The notes: generated from the letters alone by a model not told the origin. Positions 51,344 to 63,372 are shown, numbered from the stretch's first letter. The stretch: 64,000 bases of DNA from Proteobacteria bacterium UBA2363 (GCA_002344355.1 DDTN01000006.1:62001-126000), one strand, 5' to 3'. Numbers and translations are program-made.

Positions 51344-52264
51344 ATGACCGAGCTGCGCAGCATCCGCGACTTCATCCGCTTCGGCGCCAGCGAGTTCGGC
51401 CGTGCCGGGCTCAGCTTCGGCCACAGCTACGACAACGCGCTCGACGAGGCGACCCAGCTGGTCCTGCACGCCCTGCACCTGCCGCACGACCTGTCGCCGG
51501 TCTACGCCTCGGCGCGGCTGACCGCGGACGAGCGCGCCCAGGTCCTGGCGCTGCTTAGGCGGCGCATCGACGAGCGGGTGCCGGCCTGCTACCTGACCGG
51601 CGAAGCCTGGTTCGCCGGCCTGTGCTTCCGTTCCGACCCGCGCGCCCTGGTGCCGCGTTCGCCGATCGCCGAGCTGATCGAGGCGGGCTTCTCGCCCTGG
51701 GCCGACGGCGTCGAGGTGTCGCGTGCGCTCGACCTGTGCACCGGAAGCGGCTGCATCGGCATCGCCATGGCCGTGCACAACCCGGGCTGGCAGGTCGACT
51801 GCGTGGACATCAGCGCCGACGCGCTGGCGCTCGCCGCCGAGAACGTCGAGCGCTTCGAGGTCGGCGACCGGGTCCGCCTGCTGCGCTCGGACCTGTTCGC
51901 CGCGCTGCAGGGCGAACGGTACGACCTGATCGTCAGCAACCCGCCCTACGTGACCCACGACGAGTACGCGGCGATGCCCGCCGAGTACGCCCACGAGCCC
52001 CGGCTCGGGCTGACCGCCGGCGACGACGGCCTCGATCTGGCCCTGGCGATCCTCGGCGAAGCCGCCGATCACCTCAGCGAGGACGGCGTGCTGGTGGTCG
52101 AGGTCGGCGAGTCGCAGCGCGCCCTGGAACGGCTGCTGCCGGCCGTGCCGTTCGCCTGGATCGAGTTCCGGGTCGGCCAGATGGGCGTCTTCGCGCTGAC
52201 CCGCGAGGACCTGGTCGCGCACGCCGGCGGGATCGCCGCGGCGCAGAGGACCAGGAGCGGCTGA
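51344..52264 (+). CDS. prmB: Ribosomal protein uL3 N5-glutamine methyltransferase
   Basis: A 306-residue SAM methyltransferase of the HemK/PrmB family. The motif ALDLCTGSGCIGIA binds SAM, and IVSNPPYVTHDEY is the glutamine-binding NPPY motif. The N-terminal helical domain (SYDNALDEATQLVLHAL, LPHDLSPVYASARLT) is that of PrmB rather than PrmC. The pairing with aroC just downstream is conserved in gammaproteobacteria. ATG 51344 matches the family N-terminus; an ATG 21 nt upstream is possible. Confidence 0.94.
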   Translation: MTELRSIRDFIRFGASEFGRAGLSFGHSYDNALDEATQLVLHALHLPHDLSPVYASARLTADERAQVLALLRRRIDERVPACYLTGEAWFAGLCFRSDPRALVPRSPIAELIEAGFSPWADGVEVSRALDLCTGSGCIGIAMAVHNPGWQVDCVDISADALALAAENVERFEVGDRVRLLRSDLFAALQGERYDLIVSNPPYVTHDEYAAMPAEYAHEPRLGLTAGDDGLDLALAILGEAADHLSEDGVLVVEVGESQRALERLLPAVPFAWIEFRVGQMGVFALTREDLVAHAGGIAAAQRTRSG

Positions 52265-52266
52265 CC

Positions 52267-53352
52267 ATGTCGCACAACACCTTCGGCCACCTGTTCCGGG
52301 TCACCACCTTCGGCGAGAGCCACGGTCCCGCGATCGGCTGCGTCATCGACGGCTGCCCGCCCGGCCTGGCGATCGCCCCCGAGGATTTCGCGGCCGACCT
52401 CGCCCGTCGCGCCACCGGCCGCAGCCGGCACACCAGCCAGCGCCGGGAGGCCGACCAGGTCGAGATCCTCTCGGGGGTCCACGGCGGCCGCACCACCGGC
52501 ACCCCGGTCGCCCTGCTGGTGCGCAACACCGACGCCCGCAGCAAGGACTACGACGACCTCGCCGACGTGTTCCGGCCCGGCCATGCCGACTTCACCTACC
52601 AGGCCAAGTACGGCATCCGCGACCATCGCGGCGGTGGCCGCGCCTCGGCGCGCGAGACCACCATGCGGGTCGCCGCCGGGGTGCTGGCCAAGCGCCTGCT
52701 GGCGGAACGCTTCGGCACCGTCGTCCGCGGCCATGTCGCGCAGATCGGCGAGCTGCGGCCGGCACGCTTCGACGCAGCCGCGGTCGAGCGCAATCCGTTC
52801 TTCTGGCCGGACCCCGACATGGTGCCGGCGCTGGAGGCCTACATGGACGCCCTGCGCAAGTCCGGCGACTCCATCGGCGCCCGCGTCGAGGTGGTCGCCC
52901 ATCCGGTGCCGCCAGGCCTGGGCGCGCCGCTGTACGGCAAGCTCGACGCCGAGCTGGCGGCCGCCCTGATGTCGATCAACGCCGTCAAGGGCGTCGAGAT
53001 CGGCGACGGCTTCGCCGTGGTCGCCCAGAAGGGCAGCGGGCACCGCGACGCCATCCTCCCCGGCGGCTTCGCCAGCAACCATGCCGGTGGCATCCTGGGC
53101 GGCATCAGCAGCGGCCAGCCGGTGACCTGCGCGATCGCCCTGAAGCCGACTTCCAGCCTCCGCCTTCCCGTGGATTCCATCGACTCCGACGGCCGGCCGG
53201 TGTCGGTCGAGGTCAAGGGCCGCCACGACCCCTGCGTCGGCATTCGCGCGGTCCCGATCGCCGAGGCGATGGTCGCCCTGGTGCTGGCGGACCAGTACCT
53301 GCGCCACCGCGGCCAGTGCGGCGAGCCCGCCATGGAGAGACCCGACCGATGA
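52267..53352 (+). CDS. aroC: Chorismate synthase
   Basis: A 361-residue FMN enzyme for the last step of the shikimate pathway. Signatures are GESHGPAIGCVIDG, the second block RGGGRASARETTMRVAAG and the third FASNHAGGILGGISSGQPV. It starts 2 nt after prmB and ends overlapping the asd ATG by 4 nt, so the three genes are one unit. Length is as in E. coli (361). Confidence 0.98.
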   Translation: MSHNTFGHLFRVTTFGESHGPAIGCVIDGCPPGLAIAPEDFAADLARRATGRSRHTSQRREADQVEILSGVHGGRTTGTPVALLVRNTDARSKDYDDLADVFRPGHADFTYQAKYGIRDHRGGGRASARETTMRVAAGVLAKRLLAERFGTVVRGHVAQIGELRPARFDAAAVERNPFFWPDPDMVPALEAYMDALRKSGDSIGARVEVVAHPVPPGLGAPLYGKLDAELAAALMSINAVKGVEIGDGFAVVAQKGSGHRDAILPGGFASNHAGGILGGISSGQPVTCAIALKPTSSLRLPVDSIDSDGRPVSVEVKGRHDPCVGIRAVPIAEAMVALVLADQYLRHRGQCGEPAMERPDR

Positions 53353-54368
53353 ACCCCTCCCCCCGAATCGCCGTGGTCGGCGCCACCGGCGCCGTCGGCG
53401 AAGCCCTGCTCGAGATCCTCGGTCAACGCGGCTTCCCGTTCTCCGACCTGGTGCCGCTGGCCAGCGCCCGTTCCGCCGGCGGCCAGGTGCGCTGCCGCGG
53501 CCGCGACTGGACCGTGCGCGAGCTCGACGGCTTCGACTTCGCCGGCATCGACATCGCCTTCTTCTCGGCCGGCGGCGCGGTCTCGGCGCTGCACGCGCCG
53601 CGCGCCGCGGCGGCCGGCGCGGTGGTGATCGACAACACCTCGCACTTCCGCAACGAGCCCGACGTGCCCCTGGTGGTGGCCGAGGTCAATCCCGGCGACC
53701 TGGCCGGGCGCCCGCGCGGCATCGTCGCCAATCCCAACTGCTCGACCATGCAGATGATGGTGGCGCTGGCGCCGCTGCACCGGGCGGTCGGCATCGAGCG
53801 GATCAACGTCGCCAGCTACCAGTCGGTGTCCGGCGCCGGCCGCGCGGCGATGGAGGAGCTGGGCCGCCAGACCGCCCGCCTGCTCAACTTCCAGGACGCG
53901 GCGCCCGAACGCTTCCCGGTGCAGATCGCGTTCAACCTGATCCCCCAGATCGACGAGTTCACGGACAACGGATATACCCGCGAGGAAATGAAGATGGTCT
54001 GGGAGACCCGCAAGATCCTCGGCGACCCGGCGATCGGCGTGAACCCGACCTGCGTGCGGGTGCCGGTGTTCTACGGCCATGCCCTGGCGTGCCACGTCGA
54101 GACCCGCGAGGCGATCACCCCCGGGCAGGCGCGTGCGCTGCTGGCGGCGGCGCCCGGCGTGGTGGTGGTCGACGAACCCAGGCCGGGCGGCTGGCCGACG
54201 CCGGTGACCCATGCCGCGGGCACCGATCCGGTCTATGTCGGGCGTCTGCGCGCCGACCCGTCGCACCCGCGCGGGCTGGCCCTGTGGATCGTCGCCGACA
54301 ATATCCGCAAGGGGGCGGCGCTGAATGCTGTTCAGCTGGCCGAAATCTTGGTAAAAGACGTGGCGTGA
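53349..54368 (+). CDS. asd: Aspartate-semialdehyde dehydrogenase
   Basis: A 339-residue NADPH enzyme for lysine, methionine and threonine synthesis. Nucleotide motif is VVGATGAVGEALLEIL, the catalytic Cys in NPNCSTMQMMVAL, and the active His in VPVFYGHALACHVE. It belongs to the shorter class of Asd. Its 3' end carries the probable fimV promoter. Confidence 0.97.
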   Translation: MNPSPRIAVVGATGAVGEALLEILGQRGFPFSDLVPLASARSAGGQVRCRGRDWTVRELDGFDFAGIDIAFFSAGGAVSALHAPRAAAAGAVVIDNTSHFRNEPDVPLVVAEVNPGDLAGRPRGIVANPNCSTMQMMVALAPLHRAVGIERINVASYQSVSGAGRAAMEELGRQTARLLNFQDAAPERFPVQIAFNLIPQIDEFTDNGYTREEMKMVWETRKILGDPAIGVNPTCVRVPVFYGHALACHVETREAITPGQARALLAAAPGVVVVDEPRPGGWPTPVTHAAGTDPVYVGRLRADPSHPRGLALWIVADNIRKGAALNAVQLAEILVKDVA

Positions 54369-54376
54369 TCTATAGT
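54349..54376 (+). promoter_or_regulatory. Probable sigma-70 promoter for fimV inside the asd end
   Basis: A -35 box TTGGTA (54349-54354) and a -10 box TATAGT (54371-54376) are spaced 16 nt apart. Transcription would start near 54383, leaving a GC-rich leader of about 230 nt before the fimV ATG. Confidence 0.6.
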
Positions 54377-54615
54377 TGCGCCGCAGTTATGAGACTGCGT
54401 CACACTTTGGCCCCGGTAGCGGGGGCCGGCGCGCGGGCCGAGTCGGGTGCGCGGGCGACGGGGGTGGCGCGGGGCAGGGGAAGTCGCCGGCAGGTCCTGT
54501 CGCCCGATCGGGCGCGGGTCCGGGCCGGTGCAGCGGGATCCGGCCGCCACCGCCGGCACCGCCGCGGCGCGGATGGTCCGCAGCGGCGTCCAGTCATCCG
54601 GGGGAGTCACCGAGC

Positions 54616-57309
54616 ATGAAAATCCGAGTCCTGTTGGCCGCCAGCCTGATGGTGCTGCTATCCGGCGCCGCCTGGGCGCTGGGGCTGGGCGAGATCGTGG
54701 TCAATTCCCGGCTCAACCAGCCGCTCAGCGCCGAAATCGTGGTCCGCGAGGCCTTCCCGGGAGAGGCCGAACAGCTGGTCGCCCGGCTCGCCTCCCAGGA
54801 GGACTTCGCCCGGGTCGGCCTGGAACGCGCCCGGATGCCGGTCACGCCGCGCTTCGAGACCGGCCGCAACGAGCGCGGCCAGACCGTGATCCGGATCCGC
54901 TCCGACGAGCCGGTCCGGGAGCCGTTCCTGACCCTGCTGGTCGAGGCCAGCTGGGGCGGCGGTCGCCTGCTGCGCGAGTACGGCATCCTGCTCGATCCGC
55001 CGGTGGCGGCCCCGGCCAGCACCATCGCCCGGACGGCCCCGGCCGCCGCGCCGCCGGCACCCGCTCCGGCGCCCGCCCCGGAACCGGAACCGGCGGCCAC
55101 CGCGCCGCTGGCCGAGGCCGCCAGCGGCCCGGCGCCGGCGCAGGCCGCCGTCCCCGAGCCGGTCCAGGCGCCGCCAGCGCCCGCCCCGGCACCAGTCAGC
55201 CCCGCGCCCGCCCCGGCGCCGGCGGCCAGCACCCCGCCGACCGGCTTCGCGCAGCCGCCGGGCAGCCGCCCCGCTGCCCCGCCCGCCGCGGCCGCGTCCG
55301 ATTCCAGCTACACCGTCCAGCGCGGCGATACCCTCGGCGCTATCGCGGCCCGTTATGCCGGCGAGCAGGGCGTGGCGACCAACCAGATGATGATCGCCCT
55401 GCAGCGCGAGAACCCGCGCGCCTTCTTCGCCGACAACATCAACGCCCTCAAGGCCGGCGCCGTGCTGCGCGTTCCCGACGCCGACCAGGTCCGGGCCCTG
55501 CCGGCGCGCGAGGCGAGCGCAACGGTGCGCGCCCAGAACCAGGCCTGGACCGGAACCACCGCGCTGGCCGATGCCGGCGCCGCGCCGCGTCGCAGCAGCG
55601 TGCCGACGGCGCCGGTGGCGGTCGACGACCGCCTTGCCATCGTGCCGCCGCGCGGCGAGGGGGGCGACAGCGAATCCGCCGGCCGGGCCGGCAGCGACCA
55701 GGGGGCAGCGCAGATGGCGCAGGTGGAAGCGGAGCTGCAACGTACGCGCGAGGATCTGCGCAGCAAGGACCAGGAAGTCTCGGAGCTGGCTTCGCGGATC
55801 CGCGACCTGGAGGAACTCAACGCGCGCAACGCCCGTCTGCTCGAGCTCAAGGATGCCGAGGTGGCCGAGCTGCAGCGCCGGCTGGCCGAGGCGGCGCAGG
55901 CGCCTGCCCCGGTTGCCGAGGTCGCCGCCCCGGCGGTCGCGGTCGCGCCGGTCGAGGCCGTCGAGCCTGTCGAGGCCGTCGAGCCGATGGTCGCGACGGC
56001 GCCCGACGAGGTCATGGAGTCGGGCGTCGAAGCCGGCGAGCCGGTGATGGACGCGCAGCCGGGCGTTGTTGACGACAGCCTGGCGGAGCCCGTCGCCGAG
56101 GTGCCGGTCGAGGCCGGCACGGAGGCCGGGGCCGACCTGGCCGGGACCGAGTCGGCCACCGGGGGTGCCGAGGTTGTCGTGATCGACCCCGTGGCCGAAC
56201 CGGCCTCCCCCGAGGCCGCGCCGGTCGCCGAACCTGCCCCGGCGATGGTGGCGCAGGTGCCCGCCGAGCCGGTTCCGGCAGCGCGGCCCTGGTACATGGA
56301 CCCGATGGTGCAGGGCGCGATCGGCCTGGGTGTGCTGGCGCTGCTGCTGCTGGCGGTGCTTGCCGGCCGCCAGCGCAGGAGCGCCCAGGCCCAGGCCGAA
56401 GTCGAGCCGCCACGGCGTTCGGTGGCCGACCTGTTCGGACAGGGCGGGCCGGCGGCGCCGGCTGCCGCCGCTGCCGCTGCCGTGGCCGCGACCGACGAGG
56501 TCGAGGCCGAGGCCCGGGCGCTGGAAGACCAGGTCGCCGCCGATCCGGACGACTTCGGCGCCCACCTCGAGCTGCTCAGCCTGCACTACGCCGAAGGCGA
56601 CCGCCTGCGCTTCGAGGCCGCCGCCGAGCGCTTCCACGCGCGACCTGGCGCGCCGGTCAGCGCCGAGTGGGCCCAGGCGCTGGACATGGGTGCCGAGCTG
56701 GCGCCCGGCCACCCGCTGTTCGTCGCCGGCGCAGGCGCCGGCGGCCCGGCCGATGCCGCGCAGCACGGCGAGTTCAGCGACGAAGGCTGGGACCAGCCGG
56801 ACCCGGTCGGCGCGGCAGCCGCCGGCGAGGCGCCGATCGATGAGCCGGTCCGCCGGGTCGTCGACATCGGGGGCACCGAGTTTCTGCCCGAGCCCGACGA
56901 GATCGAGGATGTCCTCGAGCCGGAGGCGCCGGCGATCGACTTCCAGCCGACCCGCCTGGACGAGATCGAGCCGGTCTCGCCGCCGGTGGCCCGGGAAACC
57001 CCGGCCGCCGAGGACGGCGAGTCCGATGAGGATGCCCTGCCGCCGCTGTCGTTCGGGGACACCTTCGAGACCGTCGAGGCGGTCTCGGCGCAGCCGGAAG
57101 TGACCTTCGGGGAGGACGACACCATGGATGCATCCGTGTCCGTCGACGACGGCGCCAGCATGGACGAGGCCGCGACCAAGCTCGAGCTGGCCCGCGCCTA
57201 CCTCGACATGGGCGATCCGGACGGCGCCCGCGCCATGCTCGAGGAAGTCCTGGGCGAGGGTGACACCTCGCAGCGCGAGGAAGCCCGGAAGCTGCTGGCC
57301 ACGCTGTGA
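54616..57309 (+). CDS. fimV: FimV polar hub protein
   Basis: An 897-residue inner membrane protein organising the cell pole and type IV pili. Signal peptide (about 1 to 22), N-terminal beta domain (LGEIVVNSRLNQPLSAEI to about 125), Ala/Pro linker, LysM domain (YTVQRGDTLGAIAARYAGEQ, about 232 to 295), coiled coil (about 365 to 430), acidic Ala/Glu/Val-rich part, a single membrane segment (GAIGLGVLALLLLAVLAG, about 572 to 589), an acidic cytoplasmic region and the C-terminal FimV TPR-like motif (KLELARAYLDMGDPDGARAM). The stop overlaps the truA start. Confidence 0.95.
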   Translation: MKIRVLLAASLMVLLSGAAWALGLGEIVVNSRLNQPLSAEIVVREAFPGEAEQLVARLASQEDFARVGLERARMPVTPRFETGRNERGQTVIRIRSDEPVREPFLTLLVEASWGGGRLLREYGILLDPPVAAPASTIARTAPAAAPPAPAPAPAPEPEPAATAPLAEAASGPAPAQAAVPEPVQAPPAPAPAPVSPAPAPAPAASTPPTGFAQPPGSRPAAPPAAAASDSSYTVQRGDTLGAIAARYAGEQGVATNQMMIALQRENPRAFFADNINALKAGAVLRVPDADQVRALPAREASATVRAQNQAWTGTTALADAGAAPRRSSVPTAPVAVDDRLAIVPPRGEGGDSESAGRAGSDQGAAQMAQVEAELQRTREDLRSKDQEVSELASRIRDLEELNARNARLLELKDAEVAELQRRLAEAAQAPAPVAEVAAPAVAVAPVEAVEPVEAVEPMVATAPDEVMESGVEAGEPVMDAQPGVVDDSLAEPVAEVPVEAGTEAGADLAGTESATGGAEVVVIDPVAEPASPEAAPVAEPAPAMVAQVPAEPVPAARPWYMDPMVQGAIGLGVLALLLLAVLAGRQRRSAQAQAEVEPPRRSVADLFGQGGPAAPAAAAAAAVAATDEVEAEARALEDQVAADPDDFGAHLELLSLHYAEGDRLRFEAAAERFHARPGAPVSAEWAQALDMGAELAPGHPLFVAGAGAGGPADAAQHGEFSDEGWDQPDPVGAAAAGEAPIDEPVRRVVDIGGTEFLPEPDEIEDVLEPEAPAIDFQPTRLDEIEPVSPPVARETPAAEDGESDEDALPPLSFGDTFETVEAVSAQPEVTFGEDDTMDASVSVDDGASMDEAATKLELARAYLDMGDPDGARAMLEEVLGEGDTSQREEARKLLATL

Positions 57310-58112
57310 CCGCGACACCCCTGCCGGACCGCCAGCGCATCGCGCTGGCGGTCGAGTACGACGGCAGCGGGTACTCGGGCTGGCAGCGGCTGGCGCACAC
57401 CACGACGGTGCAGGCGACGCTCGAGGCGGTGCTGTCGCGGGTCGCCGCCGAACCGGTCGAGACCACCTGTGCCGGCCGCACCGACGCCGGCGTACACGCC
57501 CGCGCCCAGGTGGTGCACTTCGACACGACCGCCCGGCGCAGCCCGCGCGGCTGGATGCTGGGCAGCAACGGCTGGCTGCCGGACACCGTGGCGGTGGTCT
57601 GGGCCGGGGTCGTGCCGGCGCAGTTCCACGCCCGTTTCCATGCCCGGCGACGCCGGTACCGCTACTGCATCCTCAACCGGGACGCCCGGCCCGGGCTGCA
57701 GGGCCGGTTCCTGACCTGGGAGCACCACCGGCTCGACCACGCCGCCATGGACGCCGCCGCCGCGGTCCTGGTCGGCCGCCACGACTTCTCGGCGTTCCGG
57801 GCGCTGGCCTGCCAGGCGCGGCACGCGATGCGCACCGTCCATGAGGTGTCGGTGAGGCGGGACGGCGACCTGGTGGTCCTGGAGATCGAGGCCAACGCCT
57901 TCCTGCACCACATGGTCCGGAACATCGTCGGGTCGCTGCTGCTGGTCGGTCGCGGCCGGCGCCCGCAGGCCTGGATCGCCGAGCTGCTGGCCGGGCGGCG
58001 CCGGGAGCCGGCCGGACCGACCGCGCCGCCGGAAGGCCTGACCTTCCTGGGACCGCGCTATCCGCGCGGCCTGGGCCTGCCGCCGTGGCTGGAATGCGAC
58101 GACCCGTTGTGA
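57306..58112 (+). CDS. truA: tRNA pseudouridine(38-40) synthase
   Basis: A 268-residue enzyme modifying U38 to U40 of the anticodon arm. The catalytic Asp is in CAGRTDAGVHARAQV (about residue 61). YDGSGYSGWQ and FHARRRRYRYCI are family blocks, and NAFLHHMVRNIVGSLL closes the active site. GTG start overlaps the fimV stop by 4 nt and gives the correct N-terminus. Its last codons overlap the trpF start (GTGA). Confidence 0.96.
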   Translation: MTATPLPDRQRIALAVEYDGSGYSGWQRLAHTTTVQATLEAVLSRVAAEPVETTCAGRTDAGVHARAQVVHFDTTARRSPRGWMLGSNGWLPDTVAVVWAGVVPAQFHARFHARRRRYRYCILNRDARPGLQGRFLTWEHHRLDHAAMDAAAAVLVGRHDFSAFRALACQARHAMRTVHEVSVRRDGDLVVLEIEANAFLHHMVRNIVGSLLLVGRGRRPQAWIAELLAGRRREPAGPTAPPEGLTFLGPRYPRGLGLPPWLECDDPL

Positions 58113-58747
58113 CCGTGCCCCTGGTGAAGTTCTGCGGCCTGACCCGGGCCATCGACGTCGAGCGGGCTGCGGCGCTGGGCGTCGCGGCGATCGGCCTGGT
58201 CCTGGCAGCGGGCAGCCCCCGGCAGCTGCAGCCTGAGCAGGCCGCGGCGCTCGCCGCCGTCGCGCGCCGGCAGCCGCGGCCGCCGCGCGTCGTCCTGCTG
58301 GTGCGCAATGCCCGCCCCGACGCGGTCGCCGGCGCGATCGCACGGATCGAGCCCGACCTGGTGCAGTTCCACGGCGACGAGGACGAGGCCTTCTGCAGCC
58401 GGTTCGGCCTGCCGTACTGGAAGGCCCTGGGCGCGGCCGGGCTCGCCGACCTGTCGGCGCTGCTGGCCGGCCATCCCGGTGCCGAGGCCCTGCTGCTGGA
58501 CGGTCACCCGCCGGGCGCGGCCGGCGGTGCCGGCCATCGCCTGGACTGGCGGCGCTGGCCGGCGGCGTCCGGGCGACGCCTGGTGCTGGCGGGCGGGCTG
58601 GGCCCGGACAACGTCGCCGCCGCCATCGCGGCCACCCGGCCCTGGGCGGTGGATGTCTCCTCCGGCATCGAGTCGGCACCGGGCATCAAGGACGAGCGCG
58701 TCATGGCGGCCTTCATGGCGGCGGTCGCCGCCACAGCCCCCGCCTGA
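58109..58747 (+). CDS. trpF: Phosphoribosylanthranilate isomerase
   Basis: A 212-residue TIM-barrel enzyme of tryptophan synthesis. The catalytic Cys is in VKFCGLT at the N-terminus, and the catalytic Asp is conserved near AEALLLDGHPP. GLVLAAGSPRQLQPEQA, DLVQFHGDEDEAFC and VLAGGLGPDNVA, then VDVSSGIESAPGIKD, are family blocks. The GTG at 58109, overlapping the truA stop, is chosen; an upstream GTG at 58085 is possible. Confidence 0.95.
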   Translation: MTVPLVKFCGLTRAIDVERAAALGVAAIGLVLAAGSPRQLQPEQAAALAAVARRQPRPPRVVLLVRNARPDAVAGAIARIEPDLVQFHGDEDEAFCSRFGLPYWKALGAAGLADLSALLAGHPGAEALLLDGHPPGAAGGAGHRLDWRRWPAASGRRLVLAGGLGPDNVAAAIAATRPWAVDVSSGIESAPGIKDERVMAAFMAAVAATAPA

Positions 58748-59009
58748 CCCGATCGGTGTCGCTTCCGGCCACGCTGCAGGGCAGCCCACCAGCCGATCGC
58801 GCGCCCCTTCCCGAACCTCGACCCCGTCACCCGGCCGAGTCCGATCGCGGCCCCAAACCCCGGTCCCCGGTCCCCGGTTGCAGTCCCCGGTCCCCGTTCG
58901 CCGGTCCCCCACCACCGGTCTGGCACTGCAGCACGCCTGCCGCACCTGGACACACCTTTGTCGTCTTCAGGGCTAAGCTTGCGACCCGTTTCCCTCGTGC
59001 TGCATCGCA
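58748..59009. other. trpF-trpB spacer with short heptamer repeat
   Basis: This 262-bp spacer contains about seven units of a 7-bp repeat related to GGTCCCC (about 58858 to 58910). No leader peptide with Trp codons or attenuator-type hairpin was seen. A weak TAAGCT at about 58973 could be a -10 box, without a clear -35. Confidence 0.7.
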
Positions 59010-60235
<1,226 letters not shown>

Positions 60236-60239
<4 letters not shown>

Positions 60240-61042
60240 ACCGCATCGACCGCCGCTTCGCCGAGCTTTCCCGCGCCGGTCGCACCGGCCTGATCCCCTT
60301 CATCGCCGCCGGCGACCCGTTGCCGGAGGCGACCGTGCCGGTGATGCATGCCCTGGTCGCCGCCGGCGCCGACCTGATCGAACTGGGGGTGCCGTTCTCC
60401 GACCCCATGGCCGACGGACCGGTGATCCAGAAGGCCAGCGAGCGCGCGATCGCCGCCGGCGTCGGCGCCAGCGCGGTGCTGGCCATGGTCCGGGAGTTCC
60501 GGCGCCAGGACGGCGACACCCCGGTGGTGCTGATGGGCTACCTGAACCCGGTCGAGATCCATGGCCGCGAGCGCTTCGTCGCCGAAGCCGCGCAGGCCGG
60601 GGTCGACGGCCTGCTGCTGGTCGACGCCCCGGTCGAGGAGTCGGCCAGCCTCGGGCCGCTGCTGGCGGGTCACGGCCTGCACCAGATCCTGCTGGCGGCG
60701 CCGACCACCCGGGGCGATCGCCTGCAGCGGCTGGCCGGCCAGGCCGGCGGGTTCCTGTACTACGTGGCCTTCGCCGGCGTCACCGGCGCCAGCCACCTGG
60801 AACCGGCTGCCGTCGCCGAGCGGGTGGCCGCCATCAAGGCGCTCGGCAGCGTCCCGGTGGCGGTCGGCTTCGGCGTCAAGGACGCCGCCTCCGCGCGCGC
60901 CGTGGCCGCCCATGCGGACGCGGTGGTGGTCGGCAGCGCCCTGGTCGACACGCTCGCCGGCTGCGCCGACCCGGAAACCGCGGCAGCCGATGCCGCGGCC
61001 TTCCTGGCGCCCTTGCGCGCGGCGCTCGACCAGGGCGGCTGA
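60236..61042 (+). CDS. trpA: Tryptophan synthase alpha subunit
   Basis: A 268-residue TIM-barrel subunit releasing indole from indole-glycerol phosphate. The catalytic Glu and Asp are in LIELGVPFSDPMADGPVIQ. YYVAFAGVTGAS and VAVGFGVKDAASA follow. The GTG start overlaps the trpB stop. Channel partner of TrpB. Confidence 0.98.
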
Positions 61043-61184
61043 GGCGGCGCCCGGCAGTCCCCGTGCCACCGGCGCCGCAGCGGCCCGGCCAGGACCAGGC
61101 ACCCCGCCTGGCCCGGGACCGTCACTGGCCCCGGTGGCGCCGCCGCGCTATCGTTGGCGGCTCTTCCGCAGTCCGCCGTCCCGA

Positions 61185-62069
<885 letters not shown>

Positions 62070-62094
62070 CCCGGGGCGCGCCCACGCCCGCGCC

Positions 62095-63372
62095 ATGACC
62101 GCCCCCGGCGACGATCTCGACGCCTGGCTGCGGCGGCTGGAGCGCGGCCATCCGCAGGCCATCGCCATGGGCCTGGACCGGGTCGGCCGGGTCTGGCGGG
62201 CGCTCGGCGCGCCGCGCCCGGGCGCCCGGGTGATCACCGTCGGCGGCACCAACGGCAAGGGCTCGACGGTCGCCTTCCTGGAGGCCGCGGCGGGCGCCGC
62301 CGGCCTGCGCGTCGGCTGCTACACCTCGCCGCACCTGCACCGCTACAACGAGCGCGTGCGCATCGCCGGCCAGGACGTGGACGACGCCACGCTGGTCGCC
62401 GCCTTCGAGCGCGTCGAGCGCGCCCGCGGCGGGATCGCCCTGACCTATTTCGAGGCCGGCACCCTGGCCGCCTTCCTGGTGCTGGCCGCGGCCGGGATCG
62501 ACCTGGCGGTGCTCGAGGTCGGGCTGGGCGGCCGCCTCGATGCGGTGAACCTGATCGACGCGGAGGTCGCCGTGGTCACCACGGTGGCGCTGGACCACCA
62601 GGACTGGCTGGGCGACAGCCGTGCCGCGATCGCCGTGGAGAAGGCCGGCATCGCCCGCGCGGGGCGGCCGCTGCTGGTCGGCGAGCGCGACGCCGAACCG
62701 GCGCTGCTGGCGGCTGTCGAAGCGATCGGCGCGCGGCCGCTGCGGCTCGGCCGCGACCACGACTGGCTGCCGGGTCCGCCGCCGCTGTGCCTGCTGGCCG
62801 AGCGCCGCGTCGAGCTGCCCGACCGGCTGCCCCTGGCGGCGCCGGCGCAGTGGGACAACGCCACGACCGCGCTCGCCGCCCTGCACGCCCTCGATGCCGG
62901 CATCGACCTCGCCGCCGCCGCCCGCGGACTGGCGAAGGCCCGCCTGCCCGGACGCCTGCAGGTCGCCGATGGCGACCCCCGCGTGGTCCTGGACATCGGC
63001 CACAACCCCCAGGCAGCGGCCGAGCTGGCCCGCTGGCTGGCCGCGCAGGACGGCACCACCGATGCCGTGTTCTCGGCGCTTGCCGACAAGGACCTGGCGG
63101 GCGTGGTGTCGCCGCTCCTGGCGCATGTGCGCATCTGGCACCTGGCCGGCCTCGCCGGCGACAGCCCGCGCGGCCTGACGGTCGATGCGCTGGCGCGCCG
63201 GCTGGCGGACCTGCTGCCGGCCGGACGCGTGCGCCTGCACGCCGATGTCCCGACCGCGCTGGCCGCCGCGCGCGCTGGCGCCGCCGCCGACGGGCGGATC
63301 CTGGTGTTCGGCTCCTTCCTGACCGTCGCCCGGGCCGAGGCCGCCCTGCGCGTGCCGGAACGGCCGGCCTGA
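62095..63372 (+). CDS. folC: Dihydrofolate/folylpolyglutamate synthase
   Basis: A 425-residue ligase of folate synthesis and polyglutamylation. The P-loop is VGGTNGKGSTVAFLE, followed by CYTSPHLHRYNERVRI, the metal motif VLEVGLGGRLDAVN and DHQDWLGDS. The C-terminal domain has VLDIGHNPQAAAELA. ATG 62095 fits the family start; ATG 62056 inside accD is an alternative. Confidence 0.96.
   Translation: MTAPGDDLDAWLRRLERGHPQAIAMGLDRVGRVWRALGAPRPGARVITVGGTNGKGSTVAFLEAAAGAAGLRVGCYTSPHLHRYNERVRIAGQDVDDATLVAAFERVERARGGIALTYFEAGTLAAFLVLAAAGIDLAVLEVGLGGRLDAVNLIDAEVAVVTTVALDHQDWLGDSRAAIAVEKAGIARAGRPLLVGERDAEPALLAAVEAIGARPLRLGRDHDWLPGPPPLCLLAERRVELPDRLPLAAPAQWDNATTALAALHALDAGIDLAAAARGLAKARLPGRLQVADGDPRVVLDIGHNPQAAAELARWLAAQDGTTDAVFSALADKDLAGVVSPLLAHVRIWHLAGLAGDSPRGLTVDALARRLADLLPAGRVRLHADVPTALAAARAGAAADGRILVFGSFLTVARAEAALRVPERPA

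Noticed and set aside
58748..59009. Trp attenuator before trpB
   Set aside because: No short frame with consecutive Trp codons and no alternative hairpins with a T tract were found.
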